Source of the DNA: Alphaproteobacteria bacterium
GTDB taxonomy: Bacteria > Pseudomonadota > Alphaproteobacteria > CACIAM-22H2
Direction of reading: 5' to 3'
Assembly: GCA_016793165.1 (NCBI GenBank)
Contig: JAEULA010000070.1
Location: 1-45,792, forward strand
DNA length: 45,792 nt
Part shown: positions 1 to 7,787 of the stretch, one piece after another
Layout: each line of letters begins with the position of its first letter
Position numbering within the stretch: position 1 is the stretch's first letter
Notes under the pieces: model-generated
Told to the model about the DNA's origin: nothing
Databases searched by the model: none
What the model saw: the letters and a program-made list of their open reading frames with translations, nothing else
Program-made: the position numbers and the translations under genes

Positions 1-464
1 GCCATCAGGATGATCCGCCCGCCCGCCCCCTCGACGGCGCCGCACTGCTCCTCATAGGCGCGGATGACGTCGTCGACCGTGACGCCGGGCCCGGGCGCGA
101 GGTGGTCGGTGCCGGCACCCGACGCGATCATCTGCCCGCCCTCGGCCTTGGCCAGCGCCACCGAGCGCTTGATGAGCTCGAGGCTCGTCGGCCAGTCGAG
201 CCCCATGCCGCGCTGCGCGGTGTCCATCGCCTCGGCGACGCCGAGGCCGAGCGACCAGAGATAGCTGCGGAACTTGAGCGTCGTCTCCCAGTCGATCGCG
301 GCGGTCAGCCACGGATCGACGTCGGCGAAGGGATCCGCGACGACGTGCGCCGCTGCGTAGGCGACGCGGTTCAGCTTGCGCGTCGGCTTGCCGAAATTGC
401 GCGGCGGCCGCGTGGTGTGCGGCGCGAGGGTTCCGTCCTTGGTCGGCAGGGTGATCGTCGGCAT
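1..464 (-). CDS. DUF993 family protein (dihydrodipicolinate synthase-like), 3' end cut by window
   Basis: The first 154 residues are visible, starting at ATG 464 with MPTITLPTKDGTLAP; the frame stays open to the window's left edge, so the C-terminus is missing. I recognise the N-terminal region of DUF993 proteins (Pfam PF06187), which are annotated as dihydrodipicolinate-synthase-like (TIM-barrel lyase/aldolase fold); no member function is established to my knowledge. It is the third gene of a minus-strand set after the DapA-like gene (1817-2884) and a Gfo/Idh/MocA oxidoreductase (641-1792), separated from the latter by a REP-like doublet (486-635). That spacing means it could be cotranscribed or have its own promoter. 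I infer a C-C lyase step in the same unknown catabolic route. Family assignment is from memory of the N-terminal sequence. Confidence 0.8.
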   Translation of the reverse strand, partial: MPTITLPTKDGTLAPHTTRPPRNFGKPTRKLNRVAYAAAHVVADPFADVDPWLTAAIDWETTLKFRSYLWSLGLGVAEAMDTAQRGMGLDWPTSLELIKRSVALAKAEGGQMIASGAGTDHLAPGPGVTVDDVIRAYEEQCGAVEGAGGRIILM

Positions 465-485
465 TTCGGGTCTCCGATGCTCAAA

Positions 486-534
486 CCGTCCCCCTCGAAT
501 GAGGGGGACAGACCGCGAAGCGGCCAGGGGGAGA
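486..534 (+). repeat. REP-like two-hairpin element, copy A
   Basis: Hairpin 1 is GTCCCCCTC-GAAT-GAGGGGGAC (488-509, perfect 9-bp arms). Hairpin 2 is ccgc-gaa-gcgg (about 513-523), followed by AGGGGGAG. The same architecture in inverted orientation follows at 580-635, so the two form an inverted doublet like a BIME. It fills the gap between the DUF993 gene and the Gfo/Idh/MocA gene. Shared hairpins 1 across four copies with a changing hairpin 2 argue for a dispersed structural repeat rather than a gene. Confidence 0.8.
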
Positions 535-579
535 GTCAGACGAAGGAGGGAAGTGCGAAGTTGCTGGGCCGTCGCGACG

Positions 580-635
580 CTCCCCCTGGCGCGCGCTCAC
601 GCGCGCGCCGGTCCCCCTCATTCGAGGGGGACGGT
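580..635 (-). repeat. REP-like two-hairpin element, copy B (inverted)
   Basis: Reading on the minus strand this has the same order as copy A: hairpin 1 GTCCCCCTC-GAAT-GAGGGGGAC (611-632), then hairpin 2 with arms ggcgcgcgc/gcgcgcgcc (588-609), then AGGGGGA. Hairpin 2 differs in sequence from copy A but keeps its pairing. It ends 5 bp from the stop codon of the Gfo/Idh/MocA gene at 641. Confidence 0.8.
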
Positions 636-640
636 TGGTG

Positions 641-1792
641 CTACATCGCCAGCGCGGGCACATCGATCCATTTCCGTTCGCGCCAGCTCTTCATCGCGGC
701 CTCCGCCAACTGCACGCCCTTCGCGCCCTCGATCAGCGTGTGCTTGAACGGCGCGTCCTCGCAGAGATGGCGGATGAACATTTCCCACTCGACCTTGAAG
801 CCATTGTCGAAGGCCAGGTTCTCCGGGACCTCCGCCCAGGACTGGCGGAAGTCGATCGTCTGCGGCACGTCGGGGTTCCACACCGGACGCGGCGTGTTCA
901 CGCGCCCTTGCGTGAAGCATTTCCACAGGCCGGCGACGGCCGAGCCGTGCGTGCCGTCGACGTGGAAGGTGACGAGGTCGTCGCGTCGCACGCGCGTCGT
1001 CCAGGACGAGTTGATCTGCGCGATCACGCCGCCCTTGAGCTGGAAGGTCGCGTAGCAGGCGTCGTCGGCGTCGGCGTCGTAGCGCTCGCCCTTCTCGTCC
1101 CAGCGCTCCGGGATGTGGACCGCGCCGAGGCAGCTCACCGCCTCGACCTCGCCGAACAGATTGTCGAGCACGTAGCGCCAGTGGCAGACCATGTCGAGGA
1201 TGATGCCGCCGCCGTCGGCCTTGCGGTAGTTCCAGGATGGGCGCTGCGCCGCCTGCCAGTCGCCTTCGAACACCCAGTAACCGAACTCGCCGCGCACCGA
1301 GAGCATGCGGCCGAAGAAGCCGGCCTCGCGCAGCATGCGCAGCTTGAGCAGCCCGGGCAGGAACAACTTGTCCTGCACGACCCCGTTCTTGACGCCGGCG
1401 GCCTTGGCCGCGCGCGCGATGTCGAGCGCGTCGGCGAGCGTATCGGCGACCGGCTTCTCGCAGTAGATGTGCTTGCCGGCGGCGATCGCCTTGCGCACGA
1501 GGCTCGCGCGCAGCTGCGTCGAGGCGGCGTCGAAGAAGACCTCGTCGCGCTTGTCGTCGAGCGCCTTGTCCAGATCGGTCGTCCAGCGCGCGACCCCATG
1601 CGCCTCGGCGAGCCGCCTGACCTTTTCGGCGTCGCGGCCGACCAGGATCGGGTCGGGCATGACACGGTCGCCGTTGGCGAGCGCGACCCCGCCCTGCTTG
1701 CGGATCGCGAGGATCGAGCGCACGAGATGCTGGTTCGTGCCCATGCGTCCGGTGACGCCGTTCATGATGATGCCGAGACGCCGCTCCGCCAT
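641..1792 (-). CDS. Gfo/Idh/MocA family oxidoreductase
   Basis: A 383-aa cytoplasmic NAD(P)-dependent oxidoreductase, normal length for the family. The N-terminal Rossmann domain has the dinucleotide loop NGVTGRMG (residues 11-18) and the family signature CEKPVAD (EKP at 112-114), whose Lys normally assists hydride transfer. The C-terminal part (about 130-370) is the usual alpha/beta substrate domain. The start is ATG 1792, 24 bp after the stop of the upstream DapA-like gene (1817-2884), so the two are very likely cotranscribed from the promoter at about 2900. Substrates in this family are sugars, inositols and related polyols or their acids; with a DapA-like lyase and the DUF993 protein beside it, I infer oxidation of a hydroxyl to a keto group before C-C cleavage. 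The exact substrate cannot be read from the sequence. Confidence 0.92.
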   Translation of the reverse strand: MAERRLGIIMNGVTGRMGTNQHLVRSILAIRKQGGVALANGDRVMPDPILVGRDAEKVRRLAEAHGVARWTTDLDKALDDKRDEVFFDAASTQLRASLVRKAIAAGKHIYCEKPVADTLADALDIARAAKAAGVKNGVVQDKLFLPGLLKLRMLREAGFFGRMLSVRGEFGYWVFEGDWQAAQRPSWNYRKADGGGIILDMVCHWRYVLDNLFGEVEAVSCLGAVHIPERWDEKGERYDADADDACYATFQLKGGVIAQINSSWTTRVRRDDLVTFHVDGTHGSAVAGLWKCFTQGRVNTPRPVWNPDVPQTIDFRQSWAEVPENLAFDNGFKVEWEMFIRHLCEDAPFKHTLIEGAKGVQLAEAAMKSWRERKWIDVPALAM

Positions 1793-1816
1793 GTCGTGGT
1801 CCTCTTCTTTCGCGCG

Positions 1817-2884
1817 TCAGCCGCGCCAGCGGCCGAGATTGGCGCGGACGAAGTCGTCGTCCGCGAATTCGGGATAGGTCGCGTAGAGCCGGTCGATCTC
1901 CGCCGCCTGACCGGGGCTCAGCGTCTCGTGCGGATCGAGGCAGTTGATCGTCCGCATCAGGCCCTGGCGGCGCAGGATCTCGTGGCAGCCGGGGATGCAG
2001 CCGGCGAAGTCGTTGGCGACGTCGAAGACGACGGCGTTGCAGTCGGTGACGAAGCCGTCGAGTGCGAGCACGTCCACCGGCACCTCGTCGGCGGCGGCCG
2101 CCTGGCGCAACCGCTCGAGCAGGCGCACGGCACCCTGCGTCCACACGCTCCAGTGCCCGAGCAGCCCGCCGCGGAAGCGCAGCGTCACCTCGCGTCCGCC
2201 GGTGCGCACGGCGAACGGCGTCACCAGGTCGAGCACGATGTGGTCGTCGTTGCCGGTGTAGAGCGTGATCCGCTCCTCGGCCCTTGCGGCTGCGATGCCG
2301 AAGGCGACGTCGATCGTCGCGTAGCGGTTGAACGGCGCCACCTTGATCGCGACCACGTTCTCGATCGCCGCAAAGCGCGTCCAGAAGCCGCGCGAGAGAC
2401 GGATGCCGCCGACGGCGGTCTGCAGGTAGAAGCCGACCAGCGGCATCTCCGCCGCCACCGCGCGGCAATGGGCGATCAGCTCGTCCTCGCTGCCGCCCTT
2501 CATCGCCGCGAGCGACAGCAGCACGGCGTGGTAGCCGAGATCGCGCGCCGTGCGCGCCTCGGCCACCGCCTGCGCGGTGCGGCCGGCGGCGCCGGCAATC
2601 ATGACCAGCGGCCGGTCGGTCCAGCCGCGCGCCGTCTCGATCGCGAGCTCGAGCACCGGGCGGTAGAGCCCGACGTCGCGGATCGCGAACTGCGTGGAGT
2701 GCACGCCGACCGCAAGCCCGCCCGAGCCGGCGTCGACGTAATACCGGGTGAGCGCCCGCTGCGACTCGCGGTCGAAGTGCCGGGCCGCGTCGAGCGCCAG
2801 CGGATGGGCGGGAATGACCGTGCCGCGCCGCAGGCTCGCGCGCACGTCGCTCGGAACATCCTGCCAGGCCAGGGGGCGGGTCAT
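1817..2884 (-). CDS. DapA/dihydrodipicolinate synthase-like aldolase or lyase
   Basis: 355 aa, longer than classical DapA (about 290-300 aa). The class I aldolase features are visible: VVAIKVAPF puts the candidate Schiff-base Lys at residue 181 on strand 6, and GFYLQT gives the candidate active-site Tyr at 153. The N-terminal IPAHPLALD segment replaces the usual GGTGE-type motif region. The family (Pfam DHDPS) includes N-acetylneuraminate lyase, KDG aldolase and keto-deoxy-sugar-acid dehydratases, so a pyruvate-forming or dehydrating step on a keto-acid is plausible, not lysine synthesis. It is the first gene of the minus-strand operon; a perfect palindrome (2903-2926) begins 19 bp upstream of the ATG, which suggests direct repression by the nearby TetR protein. 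Confidence 0.9.
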   Translation of the reverse strand: MTRPLAWQDVPSDVRASLRRGTVIPAHPLALDAARHFDRESQRALTRYYVDAGSGGLAVGVHSTQFAIRDVGLYRPVLELAIETARGWTDRPLVMIAGAAGRTAQAVAEARTARDLGYHAVLLSLAAMKGGSEDELIAHCRAVAAEMPLVGFYLQTAVGGIRLSRGFWTRFAAIENVVAIKVAPFNRYATIDVAFGIAAARAEERITLYTGNDDHIVLDLVTPFAVRTGGREVTLRFRGGLLGHWSVWTQGAVRLLERLRQAAAADEVPVDVLALDGFVTDCNAVVFDVANDFAGCIPGCHEILRRQGLMRTINCLDPHETLSPGQAAEIDRLYATYPEFADDDFVRANLGRWRG

Positions 2885-2902
2885 GCCGGCTCGTCCTCGT
2901 CG

Positions 2903-2926
2903 CGATGTAACCAGATGGTTACATCG
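2903..2926. promoter_or_regulatory. Palindromic operator, probable TetR-family binding site (site 1)
   Basis: Perfect inverted repeat CGATGTAACC-AGAT-GGTTACATCG, 10-bp arms around 4 bp. Its core TAACCA-N2-TGGTTA recurs exactly at 11128-11141, also in a promoter position. It begins 19 bp upstream of the start codon of the DapA-like gene. Symmetric sites of this size are typical for TetR dimers, and a TetR gene ends 235 bp away. The binding partner is inferred. Confidence 0.75.
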
Positions 2927-2989
2927 TTCCCGCTAGGCGCGGCGGTTGTCAATCGCGCGGCGGGCAATGTCCGGGGCGGCGCGACTCCT

Positions 2990-3038
2990 CTCCCCCTGGC
3001 CGCTTCGCGGCCTGTCCCCCTCATTCGAGGGGGACGGT
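2990..3038 (-). repeat. REP-like two-hairpin element, copy C (inverted)
   Basis: On the minus strand: hairpin 1 GTCCCCCTC-GAAT-GAGGGGGAC (3014-3035), then hairpin 2 ggccgc-gaa-gcggcc (2998-3012), then AGGGGGA. It pairs as an inverted doublet with copy D (3060-3111) in the gap between the TetR gene and the DapA-like operon. Confidence 0.8.
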
Positions 3039-3059
3039 TTGGCTGGTGCGCCGCCCCAA

Positions 3060-3111
3060 CCGTCCCCCTCGAATGAGGGGGACAGGCGCCGCGCAGCGGC
3101 GCCAGGGGGAC
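3060..3111 (+). repeat. REP-like two-hairpin element, copy D
   Basis: Hairpin 1 is identical to the other copies (3062-3083). Hairpin 2 has arms ggcgccgc/gcggcgcc, different from copies A-C yet fully paired, followed by AGGGGGA. It lies 50 bp from the end of the TetR gene, where it could also help end transcription of the epimerase-GNAT-TetR operon. Confidence 0.8.
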
Positions 3112-3160
3112 AGTCTCGCCAACGCACGAGACGAAGACCGCCACGTCCCGCCCCCGCCCG

Positions 3161-3808
3161 TCACGGCCGCACCGCGCGCAGCATCAGATCGACCACATGC
3201 GCCGCACGCTCCTTCAGCGCGGCGGGCGCGCGCAGGTCGCGGGCGAAGATGGTCGACAGCGTGTGCACGTTGGAGAAGTAGAAATACGACACGCCGGCAA
3301 TCGAGATGTAGAGCTGGATCGGCTCGATGCCGGAACGGAACACGCCGGCCTTCTCGCCGCGCGCCAGCACCTCGGCGAGCGTGCGCACGATCGGGTTGTT
3401 GATCGCGCCGACGCGGCCCGAGCGCCGGATGTGCCGCGCGCGGTGCAGGTTCTCGCTGTTGAGCAGCGCGATGAAGTGCGGGTTGATCAGGAAGTAGTCG
3501 AAGGTGAAGGTCACGAGCTCGCGCAGCGCGGCCTCGGGCGGCAGATGCGTGAGGTCGAGCGCCTCCTCGCGGCGGCGGATGTCCTCGTAGGCGTTCTCGA
3601 GGACGGCGCGGAACAGCGCCTCCTTGTTTCCGAAGTAGTGATAGAGCATCCGCTTGTTGACGCCGGCGCGCGTCGCGATGGCGTCGACGCGCGCACCGCC
3701 GAGGCCGCGCGAGGAGAACTCGCGCGTCGCCGCGTCGAGGATGCGGCCGCGGGTCACCTCCGGCCGGCGCGACGTTGTCCCTTCCCCGCGCGCGCGCCGC
3801 GCCTTCAT
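3161..3808 (-). CDS. TetR family transcriptional regulator
   Basis: 215 aa. The N-terminal TetR helix-turn-helix domain spans about residues 17-65, with the pattern RGRILDAATREF, ARVDAIATRAGVNKRMLYHYFGNKEALF. The C-terminal all-helical ligand/dimer domain covers about 75-205 and resembles TetR_C_6-type domains (for example the FTFDYFLINPHF region). The start is ATG 3808, overlapping the stop of the GNAT gene as ATGA, so it is the last gene of an epimerase-GNAT-TetR operon. It is the only dedicated regulator in the first 14 kb, and the two copies of TAACCA-N2-TGGTTA (2903-2926, 11128-11141) sit upstream of the operons around it. I infer that it represses the DapA-like, oxidoreductase and TTT transporter operons and is released by a pathway intermediate. 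Confidence 0.93.
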   Translation of the reverse strand: MKARRARGEGTTSRRPEVTRGRILDAATREFSSRGLGGARVDAIATRAGVNKRMLYHYFGNKEALFRAVLENAYEDIRRREEALDLTHLPPEAALRELVTFTFDYFLINPHFIALLNSENLHRARHIRRSGRVGAINNPIVRTLAEVLARGEKAGVFRSGIEPIQLYISIAGVSYFYFSNVHTLSTIFARDLRAPAALKERAAHVVDLMLRAVRP

Positions 3809-4665
3809 GCGAGCTCCGGCCCGGCGATCGCGTGGATCGCGCGCGCGTCGGCGAGGCGGCCCGGCTCGCCGCGGGTCATGCGCATGAAGCCGCGCGGCGA
3901 CGCCCCGCCATGCGCCTCGATGAGTCGCGCGAAGCCGGCCTGGTCGAACGGCACGTCGAGGATCCAGGGCCCGGCCGAGGCCGCCGTCTGCGCCGCGGCG
4001 AGGGAGGCCGCCACCGCCGGATCGGTCGCGAGGATCGGGCCGAGCTGCATCGCCACGCGGCCGGCGCGCGCGAAGGCCGAGCCGACGATCGCGCCGTCGC
4101 GGCCGCGGGCGACGAAGGCCGGCCCGCGCGGCAGCAGATGCGCGAGCACGGCGGGACGCTCGAGCGCGGTGTGGGCGGCGTCGAAGCGCGCCAGCTCGGG
4201 CACGTCTGCCGCGTTCGCCGCGGCAATCCCCACACCGGCCGGTGCCGGCTGCGCCGCGATCGCGCGCTCGAGCCGCCAGCGCCGGAGCGCGAACACGTCG
4301 CGGAAGCCGAGCGGCAGGTAGAGCGGCCGGCCGAGCTCGGTCGCATCGAGGGCCGCGAGCCAGCCGCGCGCGGCGCAGAGGTCGAAGCAGCGATGAAGCA
4401 GCGCGGTGCCCAGCCCCTGGCGCCGCCGCGGCCCATGCACGAGCACCATGCTGACCCAGGCGATCGCCGGCCCGAGTTGCAGCACGAGGGCCGAGGCGTC
4501 GCAGCCGCCTGCCGCTCCGCGCACGCCGAAGCCGTGCCCGGCGCCCAACATGAAGTTCCAATCGGCCTCGACCTGATTCCAGCCGGCCTCGACCGAGAGC
4601 GGTGCCGCCGCCGCCGCGTCGGCGGCGGCGAGCGGCGCGATGGCGACGGGATCAGTACTGGCCAT
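3805..4665 (-). CDS. GNAT family N-acetyltransferase (two GNAT-fold domains)
   Basis: 286 aa. The N-terminal half (about 1-140) is a GNAT domain with the acetyl-CoA pyrophosphate-binding motif RRRQGLGTAL near residues 80-90. The C-terminal half (about 150-280) resembles the Acetyltransf_18 domain found in proteins of this length, with GRDGAIVGSAFAR and the final PRGFMRMTRG pattern. The acceptor substrate is not predictable. It is translationally coupled on both sides: its start at 4665 lies inside the end of the epimerase gene, and its stop overlaps the TetR start (ATGA). Its place in a catabolic operon suggests acetylation of an amino group on the substrate or detoxification of an intermediate; this is inference. 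Confidence 0.88.
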   Translation of the reverse strand: MASTDPVAIAPLAAADAAAAAPLSVEAGWNQVEADWNFMLGAGHGFGVRGAAGGCDASALVLQLGPAIAWVSMVLVHGPRRRQGLGTALLHRCFDLCAARGWLAALDATELGRPLYLPLGFRDVFALRRWRLERAIAAQPAPAGVGIAAANAADVPELARFDAAHTALERPAVLAHLLPRGPAFVARGRDGAIVGSAFARAGRVAMQLGPILATDPAVAASLAAAQTAASAGPWILDVPFDQAGFARLIEAHGGASPRGFMRMTRGEPGRLADARAIHAIAGPELA

Positions 4666-5686
4666 CGCGGACTTCGTAATGCGTGGGCTTGCCGAGCGTG
4701 CGGCCGCCGCGGCGCAGCCACGACGCCGTCCAGCCGATCATGCGCGCGAGCGGCACGCTCGGCGGGCCGAAGGCCGCGACCATGCGGCGCGCGTCGTTGA
4801 GCCAGCCGGTCGGCGCCTCCTCGCCCATGAAGCGTGGTGGCTTGTTGAACAGGCGGCCGAACTCGTCGGCGAGCCACCGGATCGAGATCGTCTCCGGGCC
4901 GGTGACGTTGAGCGGCGTCGTCGGGGTCGTGCAATGCGCGAGCGCGCGCAGCGCAACCGTGTTGGCATCGCCCTGCCAGATGACGTTCACGTGGCCCATC
5001 GACAGGTCGATGGTCTCGCCGGCCAGGACCTTCGCGGCGACGTCGTGCAGCACGCCGTAGCGCATGTCGATCGCGTAGTTCAGGCGGATGATGCGGCCTG
5101 GCGTGCGGTGCAGCGCCGAAAAGTACTCGAACATGCGCTCGCGGCCGACGCAGGAGTTGGCGTAGTCGCCCGGCGGCGGGATCGGCGGCACGTCCTCGCC
5201 GGCGCCGCCGCCGTCGACCGGCACGAAGGGGTACACGCAGCCGGTCGAGAAGGCGACGATGCGCGCGGCGCGGAACCGCTCGGCGACCATCGCCGGCACG
5301 TGCACGTTCATCGCCCAGGTGAGCGGCGTGTTGCCGGTCGAGCCGAACTTGCGGCCCGCCATGAACACGACGTTCGCCGCCTCCGGCAGGGCCGCGATCG
5401 CCGCGCGGTCGAGCAGGTCGCAGGCGATCGTCTCGACGCCGTGCGCCGCCAGCGACTCGCGGGTGCCGGCCTCGGAGAATCGCGCGACGCCGACGACGCG
5501 CTTGTCCGGCGCGGCGCGCTTGGCGAGGCGCGCCAGGGTCGGCCCCATCTTGCCGCCCACCCCGAGCACGAGAATGTCACCGGGCACGCGCGCGAGATCG
5601 GCGCACAGCGCCGGCGACGGCCGGGTCATCACCTCCTCCAGCATCTCGACGTTGTCCAGATCGGTTGGAAGCCGTGCATCCGTCAT
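4652..5686 (-). CDS. NAD-dependent epimerase/dehydratase (extended SDR), atypical active site
   Basis: 344 aa, normal for extended short-chain dehydrogenases. The NAD-binding loop is LVLGVGGKMG (residues 39-48), an acidic residue follows at CDLLDR (90), and STGCVYPF (147-154) is the catalytic Ser/Thr strand. The catalytic Tyr is at 175 (DYANSC), but the Lys expected four residues later (YxxxK) is Cys179. So it may be a redox-impaired, divergent or mechanistically different SDR. It is the first gene of the epimerase-GNAT-TetR operon, with 14 bp overlap to GNAT. Start ATG 5686, divergent from the secreted protein gene at 5776. Confidence 0.88.
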   Translation of the reverse strand: MTDARLPTDLDNVEMLEEVMTRPSPALCADLARVPGDILVLGVGGKMGPTLARLAKRAAPDKRVVGVARFSEAGTRESLAAHGVETIACDLLDRAAIAALPEAANVVFMAGRKFGSTGNTPLTWAMNVHVPAMVAERFRAARIVAFSTGCVYPFVPVDGGGAGEDVPPIPPPGDYANSCVGRERMFEYFSALHRTPGRIIRLNYAIDMRYGVLHDVAAKVLAGETIDLSMGHVNVIWQGDANTVALRALAHCTTPTTPLNVTGPETISIRWLADEFGRLFNKPPRFMGEEAPTGWLNDARRMVAAFGPPSVPLARMIGWTASWLRRGGRTLGKPTHYEVRDGQY

Positions 5687-5775
5687 CGCCTACTCCGTCC
5701 GTGCATGGACGCGCAGGTCGCGCTGGAGCATCCTGGCCGACGTCGCCCGACGTCGGGCCCCCACGCCTGGAGAGG
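5687..5775. promoter_or_regulatory. Divergent promoter region with tandem CCGACGTCG elements
   Basis: The 89-bp gap between the divergent epimerase and secreted-protein genes contains CCGACGTCG (5737-5745) and CCGACGTCGG (5747-5756), two copies of the self-complementary octamer CGACGTCG spaced 10 bp apart, one helical turn. This could be a dimer-pair binding site. No TAACCA-N2-TGGTTA element is present here. In a genome this GC-rich such octamers are not rare, so the regulatory reading is weak. Confidence 0.3.
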
Positions 5776-7779
5776 ATGTCCCCCGTGACCATCGCGTCGA
5801 TCGCCACATTCGCCGCGCGCATCCCCGGACGCGCGCGCTGGTTGTCGCAGTTCGCGGCCCTGCCACTCGTCGCCGCGCTGGGTGCGGCGCCAACCCCGGC
5901 TGCGGCGCAGACCGCCGCGCCGACGACGGCGCCAGCCGCTGCGGCGACCGCACCGGCCGCCGCGCCGGCCGCGAGCGCCAACTTCGACGTCGTGCGCAAG
6001 TATCTCGACATCGGCGGGCCGCTCTTCGTCTTCATGGACGTCGACGGCGAGGCCGCGCGGATCGGCCGCGAGCTCACCGCCGCGGTCGCCAAGGCGATCG
6101 GCGACGATCCCGACATGGCGATCTTCAAGCAGGACTACGCCGGCGTGATGGCCGATCTCGGGCTCGCGCAGGTCAAGTCGGTCGGCATGAGCTCGGTCGC
6201 CAGGCCAGGCGGCGGGTTCCACAACCGCGCCTTCATCTACGTACCCGAGCGCCGCGGCCTGTTCTCTATTCTCGGCGGCCCGGCGAAGCCGTTCACGACC
6301 TCGCGCCTCGCGCCGGCCGACACCGATCTGTTCATCGAAACCGAGATCGACATGCCGGCCCTGGTGACCGCGGTCAGCACGATCGCCGCGCGCTTCATCC
6401 AGGGTGCCGGGCCGGAGATGGCCAACGACCTGATCGGTGCCGTGGGCGGCGAGGATGCCGCCACCGGCTTCCAGATCGTCACGTCGATGAAGGGTCGGAT
6501 CTCCTTCATCCTGCGTCTCGGCGAGACGACGGTGCCCGATCCCAAGCGCATCGAGGAATGGGGCTTCGGGTTCGCCCAGAAGGCGCAACTCCTGCTCCGC
6601 GCCGAGGGCATCGGCCAGAAGCTCATTCCCCTGCTCGCCAAGGTCAACGAGCTGACCAGCGAGACGGTCGGAAGCCTGCGCATCTATCGCGCCAAGGAAT
6701 CCGTGCCGTTCCTCGGCGACAACCAGCCCGTCCTCGCCATCGACGGCGAGACGGTGCTCGTCGCCACCAGCCAGGCGTTCCTGCAGCAGTCGCTCGCCCG
6801 CAGCGGCGGCTCGCTCGCCGAATCGGCGGCCTATCGCGCCACGCTGGCGGCGGTCGGCCAGGAGGAGGGCAACTCGCTGCTCTACGGCACGCCGCGGATG
6901 TTCACTCTGGTGCGCGCGCTGCTGCTCGCCGCCGGCGAGGCCGCGCCCAAGGGGACCGGGGACGAGTTCCTCGGCCCGCTGCTGCAGGTCCTCGTCGGCC
7001 AGATCCCTGACCTCAGCGAGCCGCTCGCGCAGGTCACGGCCAACGTGCCCGACGGGATCGTGATGCGCGGCAACAACGTCGCGTCGCTGCGCAGCGCGCT
7101 GCTGACGCTCGGCATCTACAATCCCGACCTCATCGGGCCGATCCTGCTCGCGGCGGTGCCCGCGGCGGTGCAGATGCAGGTGCAGCAGAAGGCGCAGGGC
7201 AAGGCGGCCGAGAACACCGAGGCGAACCTCCAGGCGATCGCCGAGGTCGCGCTGGAGTTCTTCCGCGACAATCCGGATGCCGGCGAAGTCACCTACAAGG
7301 ACGTCGAAGCCAAGCTGGCCGGGCGCCTGAAGCCGGTGAAGGACATGGATTTCACCGACTTCACGCTCGAGCGCAGCTTCAACAAGCTCGAGGTCGAGTT
7401 GCCGAACGGGCAGACGGTGACCTACCACGTGCCGCTGACGGACGCCGACCGCGAGGCGATCCGCAAGAACCTCGCCCTCTTCGACCGCGTCGTCGTCTGG
7501 TACTTCCAGAAGAACCCCGGCGAGACGGTGATGCTCGGCAACGAGGCCACCGATCCCGGGAGCCCGATGCGCGAACTTCCTGCCTCCGTGCGCGGCGAGA
7601 ACTACAACGAGCTCCAGGTCCGCAAGACGGACACCGAGATCGCCCTCGACATCAACGGCGAGACGATCTCGGTGCGGCGCGACCCGGCCTTGCAGCGCCC
7701 CGCGCCGGCGCCGCAGCGCACCCAGCCGCAGCGCCCGCAGCAGCAGCGGCCGCGCCAGGGGCAGGGCCAGGGCGGCTGA
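5776..7779 (+). CDS. Secreted protein of unknown function, 667 aa
   Basis: I do not recognise a family. The best start is ATG 5776, preceded by GGAGAGG; starts further upstream would bury the signal peptide. Residues 1-44 form a long n-region, a hydrophobic stretch FAALPLVAALGAA and a likely signal peptidase site AAA|Q at 44/45. An Ala/Pro/Thr-rich linker (45-70) follows, then about 560 residues with alternating beta and helical character (for example VFMDVDGEAARIGREL). The end is a Pro/Gln-rich low-complexity tail (about 635-667, PQRPQQQRP). Its Asp/Glu-rich surface and the flexible linkers suggest a periplasmic or cell-surface protein. It is convergent with the enolase gene (8 bp gap) and breaks up the catabolic island without obvious functional link. 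Confidence 0.85.
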   Translation: MSPVTIASIATFAARIPGRARWLSQFAALPLVAALGAAPTPAAAQTAAPTTAPAAAATAPAAAPAASANFDVVRKYLDIGGPLFVFMDVDGEAARIGRELTAAVAKAIGDDPDMAIFKQDYAGVMADLGLAQVKSVGMSSVARPGGGFHNRAFIYVPERRGLFSILGGPAKPFTTSRLAPADTDLFIETEIDMPALVTAVSTIAARFIQGAGPEMANDLIGAVGGEDAATGFQIVTSMKGRISFILRLGETTVPDPKRIEEWGFGFAQKAQLLLRAEGIGQKLIPLLAKVNELTSETVGSLRIYRAKESVPFLGDNQPVLAIDGETVLVATSQAFLQQSLARSGGSLAESAAYRATLAAVGQEEGNSLLYGTPRMFTLVRALLLAAGEAAPKGTGDEFLGPLLQVLVGQIPDLSEPLAQVTANVPDGIVMRGNNVASLRSALLTLGIYNPDLIGPILLAAVPAAVQMQVQQKAQGKAAENTEANLQAIAEVALEFFRDNPDAGEVTYKDVEAKLAGRLKPVKDMDFTDFTLERSFNKLEVELPNGQTVTYHVPLTDADREAIRKNLALFDRVVVWYFQKNPGETVMLGNEATDPGSPMRELPASVRGENYNELQVRKTDTEIALDINGETISVRRDPALQRPAPAPQRTQPQRPQQQRPRQGQGQGG

Positions 7780-7787
7780 GCCGCCGC

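Noticed and set aside
486..635. Repeated palindromes considered as a CRISPR array
   Set aside because: Only two units per site in inverted orientation, no regular spacers and no cas genes; they fit a REP doublet.
5737..5756. Tandem CCGACGTCG palindromes as a TetR operator
   Set aside because: The sequence is unrelated to the TAACCA-N2-TGGTTA sites and such CG-rich octamers are expected by chance in this genome; kept only as a weak regulatory note.
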